Assembly: GCF_900141985.1 (NCBI RefSeq)
Contig: NZ_FQZK01000005.1
Coordinates: 299,590-363,589 of the forward strand
Reading direction: 5' to 3'
DNA from: Nocardiopsis flavescens
Lineage (GTDB): Bacteria > Actinomycetota > Actinomycetes > Streptosporangiales > Streptosporangiaceae
Length of the DNA stretch: 64,000 nt
Shown: piece by piece, positions 45,229-54,696 of the stretch
Position numbering within the stretch: the first letter of the stretch is position 1
How the letters are laid out: every line of letters starts with the position of its first letter
Program-made: the position numbers and the translations under genes
The notes under the pieces: generated by a model
Told to the model about the DNA's origin: nothing
Seen by the model: only the letters and a program-made list of their open reading frames with translations
The model's database searches: none

Positions 45229-47772
45229 TCAGCGGCTCTGGCCGGCGGCGATGTCCACGGCGCGGGCCCGCAGCGCCCGCTCCACGCCGGCGCGCCCCTC
45301 GACGAGCAGGCGGCGCAGCGCCGGGGCGGGGGAGTTCTCGGCGATGTAGGCGTCGGTGCGCTCCAGCGTCGCCTCCTCCACCAGGCCGCCCGGGTACACG
45401 ACCTCGGCGAAGGTCTGCGCGAACTCGCCGGTCCACTTCTCCCACGCCGGGGCCAGCTGCGCGAAGTACTTCTCCACGTAGGGCCGGAGCAGGTCGGCCT
45501 GGCCCGGCTCGACGAAGCCCAGCAGCACCGACCGGAACTCGGCGTTGGCCAGGTCCTCGCCCACGATCCGGTCCCACGCCGCGGCCTTGGCCGCCGCCGT
45601 GGGGATCGCCGCCTGCGCGCCGGCGGCGTTGCGCTGACCGGTGGCCGTCGGGTCGTTCTTCAGCTCGGCGGCGATCTCCGACTCGCCGGCCTTGCCGGTG
45701 GCGACCAGGCGGCGCAGCAGGGTCCACCGCAGGTCGGTGTCCACCACCAGGCCGTCCACGGTGATCGCGCCGTCCAGCAGCCCCTGGAGCAGGGACAGGT
45801 CGGCGTCGCCCACCGCGCTGGAGGCCAGCGCGGTCACGTAGGCCAGCTGCAGGTCGCCGCCGGGCTCGGCGGTCGTCAGCAGCTCGCGCAGCCGCTCCGA
45901 CAGCCGCTCGAAGCCGAACGGGCGCCAGGCCGGGTCGGCGTAGTTGTGCAGCGCCGAGACCGCCTGGCGCAGCAGGGTCTGGGCGACCATGACGTCGTCC
46001 ACGCCGTCGATCCCGGACACGACCAGGTCCACGTAGTCGCGGGCGGGCATCTCCCCGTCGCGGGTCATGTCCCAGGCCGCGCCGAAGGCCAGCGCCCGCG
46101 GCAGCGACTCGCGGATCTCGCCGATCCCCGCGACGACGGTCGCCAGCGAGCGCTCGTCCAGGCGGATCTTGGTGAAGGTCAGGTCGTCGTCGTTGATGAG
46201 CACCAGGTCGGGGCGGGCGCTGCCGACCAGGCCGGGCACCTCGGTGCGGGCGCCGCTGACGTCCAGCTCCACGCGCTCGCGGCGCACGATGCCCTCGCCG
46301 GTGCGGTCGTACAGGCCGATCGCCAGGCGGTGGGAGCGCAGCGTCGGGTGGTCGGGAGCGGCCTCCTGGAGCACCGCGAACGACGTGAAGTTCCCGTCCG
46401 CGTCCACCTCGAAGTCCGGCCGCACCGTGTTGACCCCGGTCGTCTCCAGCCACTCGCGCGACCAGCCCGACAGGTCCCGGCCCGAGGCCGCCTCCAGGTG
46501 CTTGAGCAGGTCCTTCAGCTCGGTGTTGCCGAAGGCGAACTCCTGGAAGTAGGCGCGCACGCCCGCGAAGAACGCGTCCACGCCCACGTACGCCGCGAGC
46601 TGCTTGAGCACCGAGGCGCCCTTGGCGTAGGTGATGCCGTCGAAGTTCACCTCGACCGCCTGGATGTCGACCATGTCGGCGGCGATCGGGTGGGTCGAGG
46701 GCAGCTGGTCCTGGCGCAGCGCCCAGGACTTCTCCACGTTGGCGAACGTGGTCCAGGCGTCCGTCCACTTGGTGGCGTTGGCCTGGCAGTACACGCTGGC
46801 GTACGTGGCGAAGGACTCGTTCAGCCACAGGTCGTCCCACCAGCGCATGGTGACCAGGTCGCCGAACCACATGTGCGCCATCTCGTGCAGGATCGTCTCG
46901 GCGCGCCGCTCGTAGCGGGCGTCGGTCACCCGCGAGCGGAAGACGTAGTCCTCCAGGAACGTGACGGCGCCCGCGTTCTCCATGGCGCCCGCGTTGAACT
47001 CCGGCACGAACAGCTGGTCGTACTTGCCGAAGGCGTAGCGCACGCCGAACAGGTCGTGGAAGAAGTCGAAGCCCTGCCGGGTGACCTCGAACAGGGCGTC
47101 GGAGTCCAGGTGCTCGGCCAGCGACGCACGGCAGAACAGGCCCAGGTCGATGCCGTCGTGCTCGGAGCGCACCTCGTGGTACGGACCGGCGACCAGCGCA
47201 GTGATGTAGGTGGACATCCGCTCGGTGGCGGGGAAGTGCCAGCGCACCCGCTCCCCGCCCGCCTCCTCGCGGGTCACGTCGGGGGCGCTGTTGGACACCA
47301 CGGTCCACGACGGCGGCGCGAACACGGTCAGCTCGAACGTCGCCTTCAGGTCGGGCTGGTCGAAGCACGCGAACATGCGGTGCGCGTCGGCGGTCTCGAA
47401 CTGGGTGTACAGGTAGACGGAGTCGTCCACCGGGTCCACGAACCGGTGCAGGCCCTCGCCGGTGCGCATGTAGGCGGCCTCGGCCACCACTCTCAGCTCG
47501 TTGTCGGCGGCCACCTCCGGCAGCGTCAGGCGCTCGCCGTCGAACAGCCGGTCCGGATCCAGCTCCGCCCCGTTCAGGGTCGCCGACAGCACGCGGGGCG
47601 CGGCCAGCTCCACGAACGTCCGCGCCCCCGGCTCCGAGGAGGAGAAGCGGACCACGGTGGTGGATCGGAAGGTCTCGTCACCGGTGGTGAGGTCGAGTGC
47701 CACCTCGTAGGAGTCGACGCCCAGAATGCGCGCCCGCTCCCGAGCCTCGTCCCGGGTCAGGTTCCCTGCCAC
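45229..47772 (-). CDS. pepN: Aminopeptidase N (M1)
   Basis: 847 residues. The M1 landmarks are EFNAGAMENAGAVTF (exopeptidase motif, about residue 260), HEMAHMWFGDLVTMRWW (zinc HExxH, about 294) and WLNESFATYAS (third zinc ligand). The C-terminal ~350 residues form the helical ERAP-like domain. It removes N-terminal residues from cytosolic peptides. The GTG start is preceded by GGAGGGAGC. It would complete peptides released by Clp and the oligopeptidase, though the genes are not linked. Confidence 0.96.
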   Translation of the reverse strand: MAGNLTRDEARERARILGVDSYEVALDLTTGDETFRSTTVVRFSSSEPGARTFVELAAPRVLSATLNGAELDPDRLFDGERLTLPEVAADNELRVVAEAAYMRTGEGLHRFVDPVDDSVYLYTQFETADAHRMFACFDQPDLKATFELTVFAPPSWTVVSNSAPDVTREEAGGERVRWHFPATERMSTYITALVAGPYHEVRSEHDGIDLGLFCRASLAEHLDSDALFEVTRQGFDFFHDLFGVRYAFGKYDQLFVPEFNAGAMENAGAVTFLEDYVFRSRVTDARYERRAETILHEMAHMWFGDLVTMRWWDDLWLNESFATYASVYCQANATKWTDAWTTFANVEKSWALRQDQLPSTHPIAADMVDIQAVEVNFDGITYAKGASVLKQLAAYVGVDAFFAGVRAYFQEFAFGNTELKDLLKHLEAASGRDLSGWSREWLETTGVNTVRPDFEVDADGNFTSFAVLQEAAPDHPTLRSHRLAIGLYDRTGEGIVRRERVELDVSGARTEVPGLVGSARPDLVLINDDDLTFTKIRLDERSLATVVAGIGEIRESLPRALAFGAAWDMTRDGEMPARDYVDLVVSGIDGVDDVMVAQTLLRQAVSALHNYADPAWRPFGFERLSERLRELLTTAEPGGDLQLAYVTALASSAVGDADLSLLQGLLDGAITVDGLVVDTDLRWTLLRRLVATGKAGESEIAAELKNDPTATGQRNAAGAQAAIPTAAAKAAAWDRIVGEDLANAEFRSVLLGFVEPGQADLLRPYVEKYFAQLAPAWEKWTGEFAQTFAEVVYPGGLVEEATLERTDAYIAENSPAPALRRLLVEGRAGVERALRARAVDIAAGQSR

Positions 47773-48006
47773 GCCACGCTCCCTCCACGGCCGCCGTCGT
47801 CGCCGGCCGGATCACTGCACCGGGGGGCGACGGCTCGGGCCGGGGGAGTCCTCTGGACGGAGCGTCGTCGGGGCCGGTGGATCGGTTGTCGATTCGGCTC
47901 CGATCCTGCCACGCGCCAGGGTGGAATGCGCAACCGAAAACGAAGGTTGTAGCGCTACGGCGCCCCCTGCCGCGCGCCGCCACGACTCTCGACCGAGGAG
48001 CACTCC

Positions 48007-48642
48007 ATGACGCAGACCACCGCGGAAGCGGGCGAGACGGACATCGCTTACGCGGACATGTGGTTCGACCCCGCCTGCCCCTGGGCGTGGATCACCTCCC
48101 GCTGGCTGCTGGAGGTCGAGAAGGTCCGCCCGGTGCGGGTGCGCTGGCACGTGATGAGCCTGGGCGTGCTCAACGAGGGCCGCGACCTCCCCCAGGACTA
48201 CCGGGAACTGCTCGACGCGTCCTGGGCCGCCGTGCGCGTGTGCGTCGCCGCCGAGCAGCGCCTGGGCTCCGAGGTCCTGGGCCCCCTCTACACCGCCCTG
48301 GGGACGCGCTTCCACAACGGCGCCGAGCCCCGCACCGAGGAGACGATCCGCGCCGCCCTGGCCGAGGCGGGCCTGCCCGGGGACCTGGCGGAGGCCGGCG
48401 GCTCCACCGAGTACGACGAGGCGCTGCGCGCCTCCCACGCCGAGGCCATGAAGCTGGTCGGCGAGGACGTGGGCACCCCCGTCATCCAGATCGAGGGCGT
48501 CGCGTTCTTCGGCCCGGTCATCACCCCCGTCCCGCGGGGCGAGGAGGCCGGAAGGCTCTGGGACGGCGTCCGCCTGGTCGCCGGGACCGACGGCTTCTTC
48601 GAGCTCAAGCGCACCCGCACCCGCGGCCCCGTCTTCGACTAG
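48007..48642 (+). CDS. DsbA-fold protein, Rv2466c (mycothiol-dependent reductase) type
   Basis: 211 residues of the FrnE/DsbA-like thioredoxin superfamily. The opening MWFDPACPWAWITSRWLL matches the Rv2466c family. The mycobacterial enzyme has CPWC, whereas here the second cysteine is alanine (CPWA), leaving one active-site cysteine. It may act with mycothiol by a monothiol route. GTPVIQIEGVAFFGPVI is the cis-proline region. The ATG follows GAGGAG. It is divergent from pepN across a 234-bp gap. Confidence 0.87.
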   Translation: MTQTTAEAGETDIAYADMWFDPACPWAWITSRWLLEVEKVRPVRVRWHVMSLGVLNEGRDLPQDYRELLDASWAAVRVCVAAEQRLGSEVLGPLYTALGTRFHNGAEPRTEETIRAALAEAGLPGDLAEAGGSTEYDEALRASHAEAMKLVGEDVGTPVIQIEGVAFFGPVITPVPRGEEAGRLWDGVRLVAGTDGFFELKRTRTRGPVFD

Positions 48643-48748
48643 GCCGCCCCGCGCCGCGCCCTCCCCGGGCGCGGCGCGGACCGGGAGGCGCCCGGGTGCA
48701 CACTGGAGGGGGCCGCGGGGGCGGCCGACCACGATGAAAGGACCGGCC

Positions 48749-48907
48749 GTGCACGGACCCGACGACGACCGCAGGGTCGAGTTCCTCGACGACCTCGACG
48801 TCCTGCCCGACACCACCTCCGACGAGGGTGCGCTGGGCTGGGGCGACGACGTCTCCGAGGACTCCACCTCCCGCCTGATCGCCGAGCGCCCCCCGCACTG
48901 GGACTAG
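48749..48907 (+). CDS. Small conserved actinobacterial protein (52 residues)
   Basis: A short acidic protein starting at GTG with AAAGGA six bases upstream. It contains [17 protein letters not shown] and ends [10 protein letters not shown]. This VLPDTTSDE...GWG...ERPPHW pattern recurs in small actinobacterial proteins of unknown role, which supports it as a real gene. An in-frame ATG five codons earlier is an alternative start. It lies between the DsbA-like gene and the aldehyde dehydrogenase on the same strand. Confidence 0.75.
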   Translation: MHGPDDDRRVEFLDDLDVLPDTTSDEGALGWGDDVSEDSTSRLIAERPPHWD

Positions 48908-49019
48908 GGACCGCCCCCCCCGCGCGCCCTCCCGGGCCCGCGGGGGACCGCCATCGGCGGGACCACCGGTCGCGGTCCCGGCACTGGCCGACCGAATCCG
49001 GTTCTGCGACAGTGGGGGC

Positions 49020-50435
49020 ATGCGATCCCTCTACATCGACGGCGCCTGGCGCGAGTCCGCCTCCGACGAGGCCCTGGACGTGATCGACCCGGCGACCGAG
49101 CAGGTCATCGACGGTGTTCCGGCCGGGGACCCCGAGGACGTCGACGCCGCGGTGGCGGCCGCCGCGGCCGCCTTCCCGGCCTGGTCGGCGCTGGCCCCCG
49201 GCCGCAGGGTCACCCACCTGGCCCGGGCACTGGAGCTCTTCAACGAGCGCATCGACCCCATCGCCGCCGTGCTGACCCGGGACATGGGCGCGCCGGTCAA
49301 GTTCTCCCGCTCCGTGCAGGCGGGCCTGCCCGCCCTCATGTTCCGGACCTACATCGACCTGGTCGAGGAGAGCGGCGAGCGGTACTTCGAGGGCGAGAGG
49401 CTGGGCAACTCCCTCATCGTCCGCGAGCCCGTCGGCGTGGTCGGCGCCATCACGCCCTGGAACTACCCGCTGCACCAGATCGTGCTCAAGGTGGTCCCGG
49501 CGCTGCTGGCGGGCAATACCGTCGTCCTCAAGCCCAGCGAGGTCGCCCCGCTCAGCGCCTACGCCCTGGCCGAGGTGTTCCACGACGCGGGCCTGCCCGC
49601 GGGCGTGTTCAACCTGGTCTCGGGCACCGGCCCGGTCGTCGGCGAGGCCGTCGCCGCCCATCCGCGCGTCGACATGGTCTCCTTCACCGGTTCCACCCGG
49701 GCGGGGGTCAGGGTCTCCCAGGTGGCCGCCGAGACCGTCAAGCGGGTCGCCCTGGAGCTCGGCGGAAAGTCGCCCAACGTGATCCTGCCCGGCGCCGACC
49801 TCACCGCGGCCGTCAAGCGCGGCGTCGCCGACGTCATGCGCAACACCGGGCAGAGCTGCAACGCCCTCACCCGCATGCTGGTCCACCGCGACGTGTACGA
49901 GGAGGCGGTCGCCCTCGCCGCGCAGGCCGCCGCCAAGTACGTGCCCGGCGACCCGAAGGACGAGTCGACCCGGCTGGGCCCGCTGGTCTCCGCCGCCCAG
50001 CTGGACAAGGTCCGTGCCTACATCGAACTCGGGGTCCGGGAGGGCGCCCGCCTGGTCGCCGGCGGCCCCGAACCGGTCGAGGGCCCCGGCTACCACGTGC
50101 GGCCCACGGTCTTCGCCGACGTCCGCAACGACATGCGCATCGCCCAGGAGGAGATCTTCGGCCCGGTCCTGGCCCTCATCCCCTACGACACCGAGGACGA
50201 GGCCGTCGCCCTCGCCAACGACACCGTCTACGGGCTCAGCGCCGCGGTGTGGTCGGCCGACGCCGAGGGCGGCCTGGCGGTGGCCCGCCGCCTGCGGGCC
50301 GGCCAGGTAGAGCTCAACGGCGGCGCGCTCAACCCGCGCGCGCCCTTCGGCGGTTACAAGCGCTCCGGCAACGGGCGTGAGTGGGGGCTCCCCGGCCTGG
50401 AGGAGTTCTGCGAGGTCAAGGCCGTACAGATGTGA
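49020..50435 (+). CDS. Aldehyde dehydrogenase (NAD(P)+)
   Basis: 471 residues. Motifs are [18 protein letters not shown] (cofactor and active site), [35 protein letters not shown] (general-base glutamate) and [13 protein letters not shown] (catalytic cysteine), with [13 protein letters not shown] near the end. It oxidises an aldehyde; the specific substrate is unknown. GACAGT six bases before the ATG suggests a leaderless transcript. No alcohol or amine oxidase neighbours narrow the substrate. Confidence 0.93.
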   Translation: MRSLYIDGAWRESASDEALDVIDPATEQVIDGVPAGDPEDVDAAVAAAAAAFPAWSALAPGRRVTHLARALELFNERIDPIAAVLTRDMGAPVKFSRSVQAGLPALMFRTYIDLVEESGERYFEGERLGNSLIVREPVGVVGAITPWNYPLHQIVLKVVPALLAGNTVVLKPSEVAPLSAYALAEVFHDAGLPAGVFNLVSGTGPVVGEAVAAHPRVDMVSFTGSTRAGVRVSQVAAETVKRVALELGGKSPNVILPGADLTAAVKRGVADVMRNTGQSCNALTRMLVHRDVYEEAVALAAQAAAKYVPGDPKDESTRLGPLVSAAQLDKVRAYIELGVREGARLVAGGPEPVEGPGYHVRPTVFADVRNDMRIAQEEIFGPVLALIPYDTEDEAVALANDTVYGLSAAVWSADAEGGLAVARRLRAGQVELNGGALNPRAPFGGYKRSGNGREWGLPGLEEFCEVKAVQM

Positions 50436-50565
50436 TTCAAGGATGTGTCACGTCTCACGGCGCGGAACGGCTCATACCAGGAATCGGCCCCGGTGAGAAT
50501 CGCGTTGTGGGGTGTGGAAAAATTCCGACTGGTCATCCCCTGGTCGAACCCAATCGAGGTGTGAG

Positions 50566-50712
50566 TTGAGCAACAAGCCCGCGGTCTCCAAGGCCGGACC
50601 TCTCGGCAAGGACATCAAGATGATCGTGATCAGCAACATCGTCGCGATCGCCTCCATGGCCCTCTTCGCCGTCCTCGGTCTGAGCGTCGCGGCCGCCGCC
50701 GGCGCCGCCTGA
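50566..50712 (+). CDS. 48-residue single-pass membrane peptide, TTG start
   Basis: LSNKPAVSKAGPLGKDIK leads into one hydrophobic helix, MIVISNIVAIASMALFAVLG, and ends AAAAGAA. The TTG start has GAGG at six bases, and the frame ends just before a very strong terminator. A basic N terminus with a single helix suggests a small membrane protein oriented with its N terminus inside. The function is unknown. The terminator and ribosome site argue that it is expressed. Confidence 0.7.
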   Translation: MSNKPAVSKAGPLGKDIKMIVISNIVAIASMALFAVLGLSVAAAAGAA

Positions 50713-50732
50713 CCCTCGGTCCACCAGCAGCC

Positions 50733-50767
50733 GGAACCCCGCCCGTCCCCTCGACGGGCGGGGTTCC
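50733..50767 (+). terminator. 15-bp terminator hairpin
   Basis: GGAACCCCGCCCGTC, five bases, GACGGGCGGGGTTCC. It follows the 48-residue gene by 20 bases and precedes rpiB. Confidence 0.75.
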
Positions 50768-50804
50768 GTGCTCCCCGGCCGCGCCGACCTGCAAGACTGT
50801 CCGC

Positions 50805-51272
<468 letters not shown>

Positions 51273-51676
51273 CATCCCTTCCACGGGCCCGTCCGGGCCC
51301 GTGACCCCTCCCCGCCGGGCCCCCGGCGCCCCGCGCCCGGGGCGCCGGCGCACGTGCGCGCGGCGGCAGGGGCGGGTTTGGGCTGAGCCCAAACCCTCGA
51401 TTATGGGGGAGAACACCGATCGATGCACGTGCAACTCGGACACCCCCCGCGCTACAGTTCGTCCTCAGCGGCCCGGTTCCGTCCCGGCCGCCGCCCGGCG
51501 GTGCCCACGGCCCGCCGCCACGACCCCGGGCGGGCCCCCATCACCGCCCTCCACCCGTCGCGCGTCCCGAGCCGGGGACGGCGTCGGGGTCCGGCCGTAC
51601 CTCCACGGTCACGGCCCGGGTCACCGAGCCGACCGACACCGAACCCCCGCGGACGGGCGCGCCCGCAAGAGGATCC
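51273..51676. other. Intergenic region before the phosphatase gene
   Basis: 404 bp with no supported gene. It contains the palindrome at 51374-51396, and CTACAGT near 51451 that could be a -10 giving a leader of about 215 bases for the phosphatase gene. Confidence 0.45.
51374..51396. terminator. 23-bp near-perfect palindrome
   Basis: GGGTTTGGGCT, G, AGCCCAAACCC. Eleven-base perfect arms lie 100 bases after rpiB. It may be a late terminator of rpiB or an operator for the phosphatase gene; the unusually T/A-containing arms favour a binding site slightly more than other hairpins here. Confidence 0.45.
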
Positions 51677-52780
51677 ATGAAGCCCACACCGAACGCCAAG
51701 GCCACCCGACTGCTGCGCACCACCGCGCAGCGGATCGTCGCGGTCCTCCGGCGCAAGGTGCTCTTCCGCTACCGGCTCGTCCTCATCACCCTGGTCGCCC
51801 TGGCCGTCGGCGTCGGCGTCGGCGCCGTCTGGGGCCCCTCCGGCTGGTTCCCGCCCAGCTCCACCATCCTCACCGTCCTGGCCGGCGGCCTGCTGCTCAA
51901 GCGCAAGAGCCTGGCGTTCCTGCTGGCCGTGGTCGCCGCCGTCCTGGTCTTCGTCGCCTACATGCTCGACTTCGGACAGGTCGGCCCCGGGCTGCTGGTC
52001 ACCATCGGCGTCACCGCCGTGCTGTCCTACCTGCTGTCGGGCGTGCGCGAGCGCCTGGGAGTGCAGGGCCTCAGCGGCGAGATGATGCTCCTGGACCTGC
52101 GCGACCGCCTCCGCCAGCAGGGCCGCCTGCCCGAGGCGCCCGCGGGCTGGGGCCGCACCGCGGTCCTGCGCCAGGCCGGGGGCTCCTCCTTCGGCGGCGA
52201 CTTCGTCGTCTCCGACCGAGACGGCGACCGCCTGGACATCGCCGTGGTCGACGTCTCCGGCAAGGGCGTCGACGCCGGGACCCGCGCCCTGCTGCTCTCG
52301 GGCGCCTTCAGCGGCCTCATCGGCGCGGTGCCCACCAAGGACTTCCTCTCCCACTGCAACGACTACCTCATGCGCACCGGCGGCGGTGAGGGGTTCGTCA
52401 CCGCCGTGCACCTGAGCGTGGACCTGTCCACCGGCGACTACAGCATCGCCTCCGCGGGCCACCCGCCCGCGGTGCACTACGACGCGGGCGCCGGCTCCTG
52501 GGCCGCCACCGAGGCCAAGGGCGTGGTCCTGGGGGTCATCCCGGAGATGACCTACACCTCGGTCCGCGGCCGCCTGCGGCCCGGCGACGCCATCATGCTG
52601 TACACCGACGGCCTCATCGAAACCCCGGGCGAAGACCTCGACGCCGGCATCGACCGACTGCTCGGCGCAGCCGAGACCCTGGTCACCAGGGGTTTCTCCA
52701 CCGGGGCGGAGAAGATGGTCGACCTCCTCAGCGCGGACAAGAACGACGACTGCGCCCTGGTCGTCCTCTGGCGCGACTGA
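51677..52780 (+). CDS. Membrane PP2C/SpoIIE-type serine phosphatase
   Basis: 367 residues. Three or four membrane helices (about 30-118) precede a SpoIIE-like PPM phosphatase domain from about 150: SSFGGDFVVSDRDGD, IAVVDVSGKGVDAGTRA (metal aspartate and glycine), IASAGHPPAVHYD, MLYTDGLIETPGEDLD and DKNDDCALVVLW. The metal-binding aspartates are intact, so it should be active. In actinomycetes such enzymes usually dephosphorylate anti-sigma antagonists. No partner gene is adjacent. The ATG follows AGAGGA. Confidence 0.9.
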   Translation: MKPTPNAKATRLLRTTAQRIVAVLRRKVLFRYRLVLITLVALAVGVGVGAVWGPSGWFPPSSTILTVLAGGLLLKRKSLAFLLAVVAAVLVFVAYMLDFGQVGPGLLVTIGVTAVLSYLLSGVRERLGVQGLSGEMMLLDLRDRLRQQGRLPEAPAGWGRTAVLRQAGGSSFGGDFVVSDRDGDRLDIAVVDVSGKGVDAGTRALLLSGAFSGLIGAVPTKDFLSHCNDYLMRTGGGEGFVTAVHLSVDLSTGDYSIASAGHPPAVHYDAGAGSWAATEAKGVVLGVIPEMTYTSVRGRLRPGDAIMLYTDGLIETPGEDLDAGIDRLLGAAETLVTRGFSTGAEKMVDLLSADKNDDCALVVLWRD

Positions 52781-53042
52781 GCCGCACGCGACACCCCCGG
52801 TACGGGGCGGCGGACCCGCGCGCGGCCCGCGGACGGGTAGGGTTCGGGGTGCTCCCCGTCCCGCGTACGGCGACCGCCCCCGTACACGTCCCCGGACACC
52901 CGTGCGCGCCCTCCCGCCCCCGGCGCCGACTCCGCGCGGTCCACCACACCAGTGACGACGGGACCCGGAGCCGTCATCCGCAACCGGTGTCGCCCGCTGG
53001 CCGTGCCCTGCGGGCGGAGGAGAACGCGAGGGGGTGCTTCGC

Positions 53043-54383
53043 ATGTCAGAAGGCGAGCGCGCTGAAGAACTCACGGAACTGGTCGAGAACAACGACCTGA
53101 CGGGTATCCGGCTCTGGTTGGCCGAACACAGGCCCTACGAGATCGCCGACGAACTCTCCCGCATGGCGGGCAGCCAGGCGATCATCCCCTTCCGCCTGCT
53201 GGACAAGGACCGCGAGCTGGAGGTCTTCGAGGAACTCGACCCCGGCCAGCAGCAGGCCATCCTCCTGGGCCTGCGCGACACGGCCTTCCACGAGATCCTC
53301 GAAGAGATGGACCCCGACGACCGGGCCCGCCTCATCGGGGAGGCCCCGGCCAAGATCGCCACCCGCGCCCTGGCCGGGCTCAGCCCCGCCGAGCGCCGGA
53401 TGACGGCGGCCCTGCTGGGCTACCCGGAGGACTCCGTCGGCCGGTACATGACGCCCGAAACGGTCGTCCTGCACCGCGACCTCACGGTGGGCCGCGCCCT
53501 GGAGATCGTCCGCGCCAAGGGGGCCGACGCCGAGACCATCTACACCCTGCCGGTGGTCACCGACGGCCGCCGCCTGGTCGGCACCGTCACCCTGGGCGAC
53601 CTGGTCGTCAACGACGCCCGACTGCTCAAGGACGTGGTGGACGTGCTCGCCCCGCGGGTGCGCGCCACCCACCAGGCCGAGGACGCCGCCCGCCTGATGC
53701 AGGAGGCCAACCTGGTCTCCCTGCCGGTGGTGGACTCCGAGGACCGCTTCGTGGGCCTGCTGACCTTCGACGACGCCCTGGAGCTCATCGAGGCCGCGGA
53801 CTCCGAGGACATGGCCCGCCAGTCCGGTGCCAGCCCCGTCGGCGACCACTACGTGAGCGTCGGCGTGCTGCGCCTGGTCGGCGCCCGCTCGGTGTGGCTG
53901 ATGCTCCTCATCGTCGCCGCCACTCTCACCGTCAACGTCATGCAGGTGTACGAGACCACCCTGGAGGAGGTCACGGCGCTCGCGGTGTTCGTGCCGATGC
54001 TCATCGGCACCGGCGGCAACGTCGGCGCCCAGTCCGCCACCGCGATCGTGCGCGCCCTGGCCGTCGGCGAGGTGCGCGTGCGCGACCTCCCCCGGGTCAT
54101 CTGGAAGGAGGCGCGGGTCGGGCTGCTGCTCGGCCTGATGCTGGCCGGACTGGCGCTGGCCATCGGCGCCCTGCTGGTGGGGTTCCAGGTGGCCGTGGTG
54201 GTGGCCGTCTCGGTCATCGCCATCTGCACCTGGGCGGCGATCATCGGTTCGTCGATGCCGCTGCTGGCCCGCAAGGTGGGCGTGGACCCGGCGGTGGTCT
54301 CCTCCCCGATGGTGGCGACCCTGGTCGACGCGACGGGGCTCATCATCTACTTCTCGGTCGCCCGCCTCATCCTGCACATATGA
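53043..54383 (+). CDS. mgtE: Magnesium transporter MgtE
   Basis: 446 residues. The N-terminal helical gate domain (about 1-120) contains EELDPGQQQAILLGL and EEMDPDDRARLIGEAP. Two CBS domains follow (about 130-255, GRYMTPETVVLHRDL, TLPVVTDGRRLVGTV, LPVVDSEDRFVGLL). Five membrane helices form the channel, with the selectivity region PMLIGTGGNVGAQSATAIVRAL. It imports Mg2+ and closes when magnesium is high. The ATG has GAGGGGG eight bases upstream; a GTG three codons earlier is possible. I could not recognise an M-box riboswitch upstream. Confidence 0.95.
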   Translation: MSEGERAEELTELVENNDLTGIRLWLAEHRPYEIADELSRMAGSQAIIPFRLLDKDRELEVFEELDPGQQQAILLGLRDTAFHEILEEMDPDDRARLIGEAPAKIATRALAGLSPAERRMTAALLGYPEDSVGRYMTPETVVLHRDLTVGRALEIVRAKGADAETIYTLPVVTDGRRLVGTVTLGDLVVNDARLLKDVVDVLAPRVRATHQAEDAARLMQEANLVSLPVVDSEDRFVGLLTFDDALELIEAADSEDMARQSGASPVGDHYVSVGVLRLVGARSVWLMLLIVAATLTVNVMQVYETTLEEVTALAVFVPMLIGTGGNVGAQSATAIVRALAVGEVRVRDLPRVIWKEARVGLLLGLMLAGLALAIGALLVGFQVAVVVAVSVIAICTWAAIIGSSMPLLARKVGVDPAVVSSPMVATLVDATGLIIYFSVARLILHI

Positions 54384-54451
54384 CCCGTCGGCATAACCCG
54401 GGCCACACCGGGTATCGCCTTGGGTGCAGGACGGATCTGAGGGGGGATTCC

Positions 54452-54652
54452 ATGTCCGGTGCCGGAGACGCGTTCAACAAGTTGAAGAAGGCCGTCGACG
54501 ACCACGCCGACAAGGCGGACGGGCTGATCGGAAAGGCCGCGGACGCCGCGAAGAAGGCGACCGGCGGCACCCACGACGACAAGATCGACAAGGGGGCCGG
54601 AGCCGCCACCGACTACCTGCGCAAACGAGCACAGCAGAACAAGGAGCGGTAG
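54452..54652 (+). CDS. MT0933-like antitoxin family protein
   Basis: 66 residues, very rich in Lys, Asp and Ala: DAFNKLKKAVDDHADKADG, LIGKAADAAKKATGG, then DKIDKGAGAATDYLRK. This resembles the antitoxin Rv0909/MT0933 of mycobacteria, whose toxin partner is Rv0910. No toxin-like gene flanks it here, so it is an orphan or has another role. Alternatively it is a CsbD-like stress protein. The ATG follows GAGGGGGG. It is on the same strand as mgtE and the M23-like gene. Confidence 0.72.
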   Translation: MSGAGDAFNKLKKAVDDHADKADGLIGKAADAAKKATGGTHDDKIDKGAGAATDYLRKRAQQNKER

Positions 54653-54696
54653 GCCCGCGGTTCGAGGGGGCGGGACCGGGCGTCCACAATATGGAG

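Noticed and set aside
52781..53042. M-box magnesium riboswitch or an extra small gene before mgtE
   Set aside because: No conserved M-box segments are visible, and the frame starting near 52849 has proline/arginine-rich, non-protein-like composition.
54424..54696. An upstream extension of the M23-like gene
   Set aside because: It would overlap the antitoxin-like gene in another frame and has arginine/glycine-rich non-protein composition; the start at 54697 has a well-placed -10.
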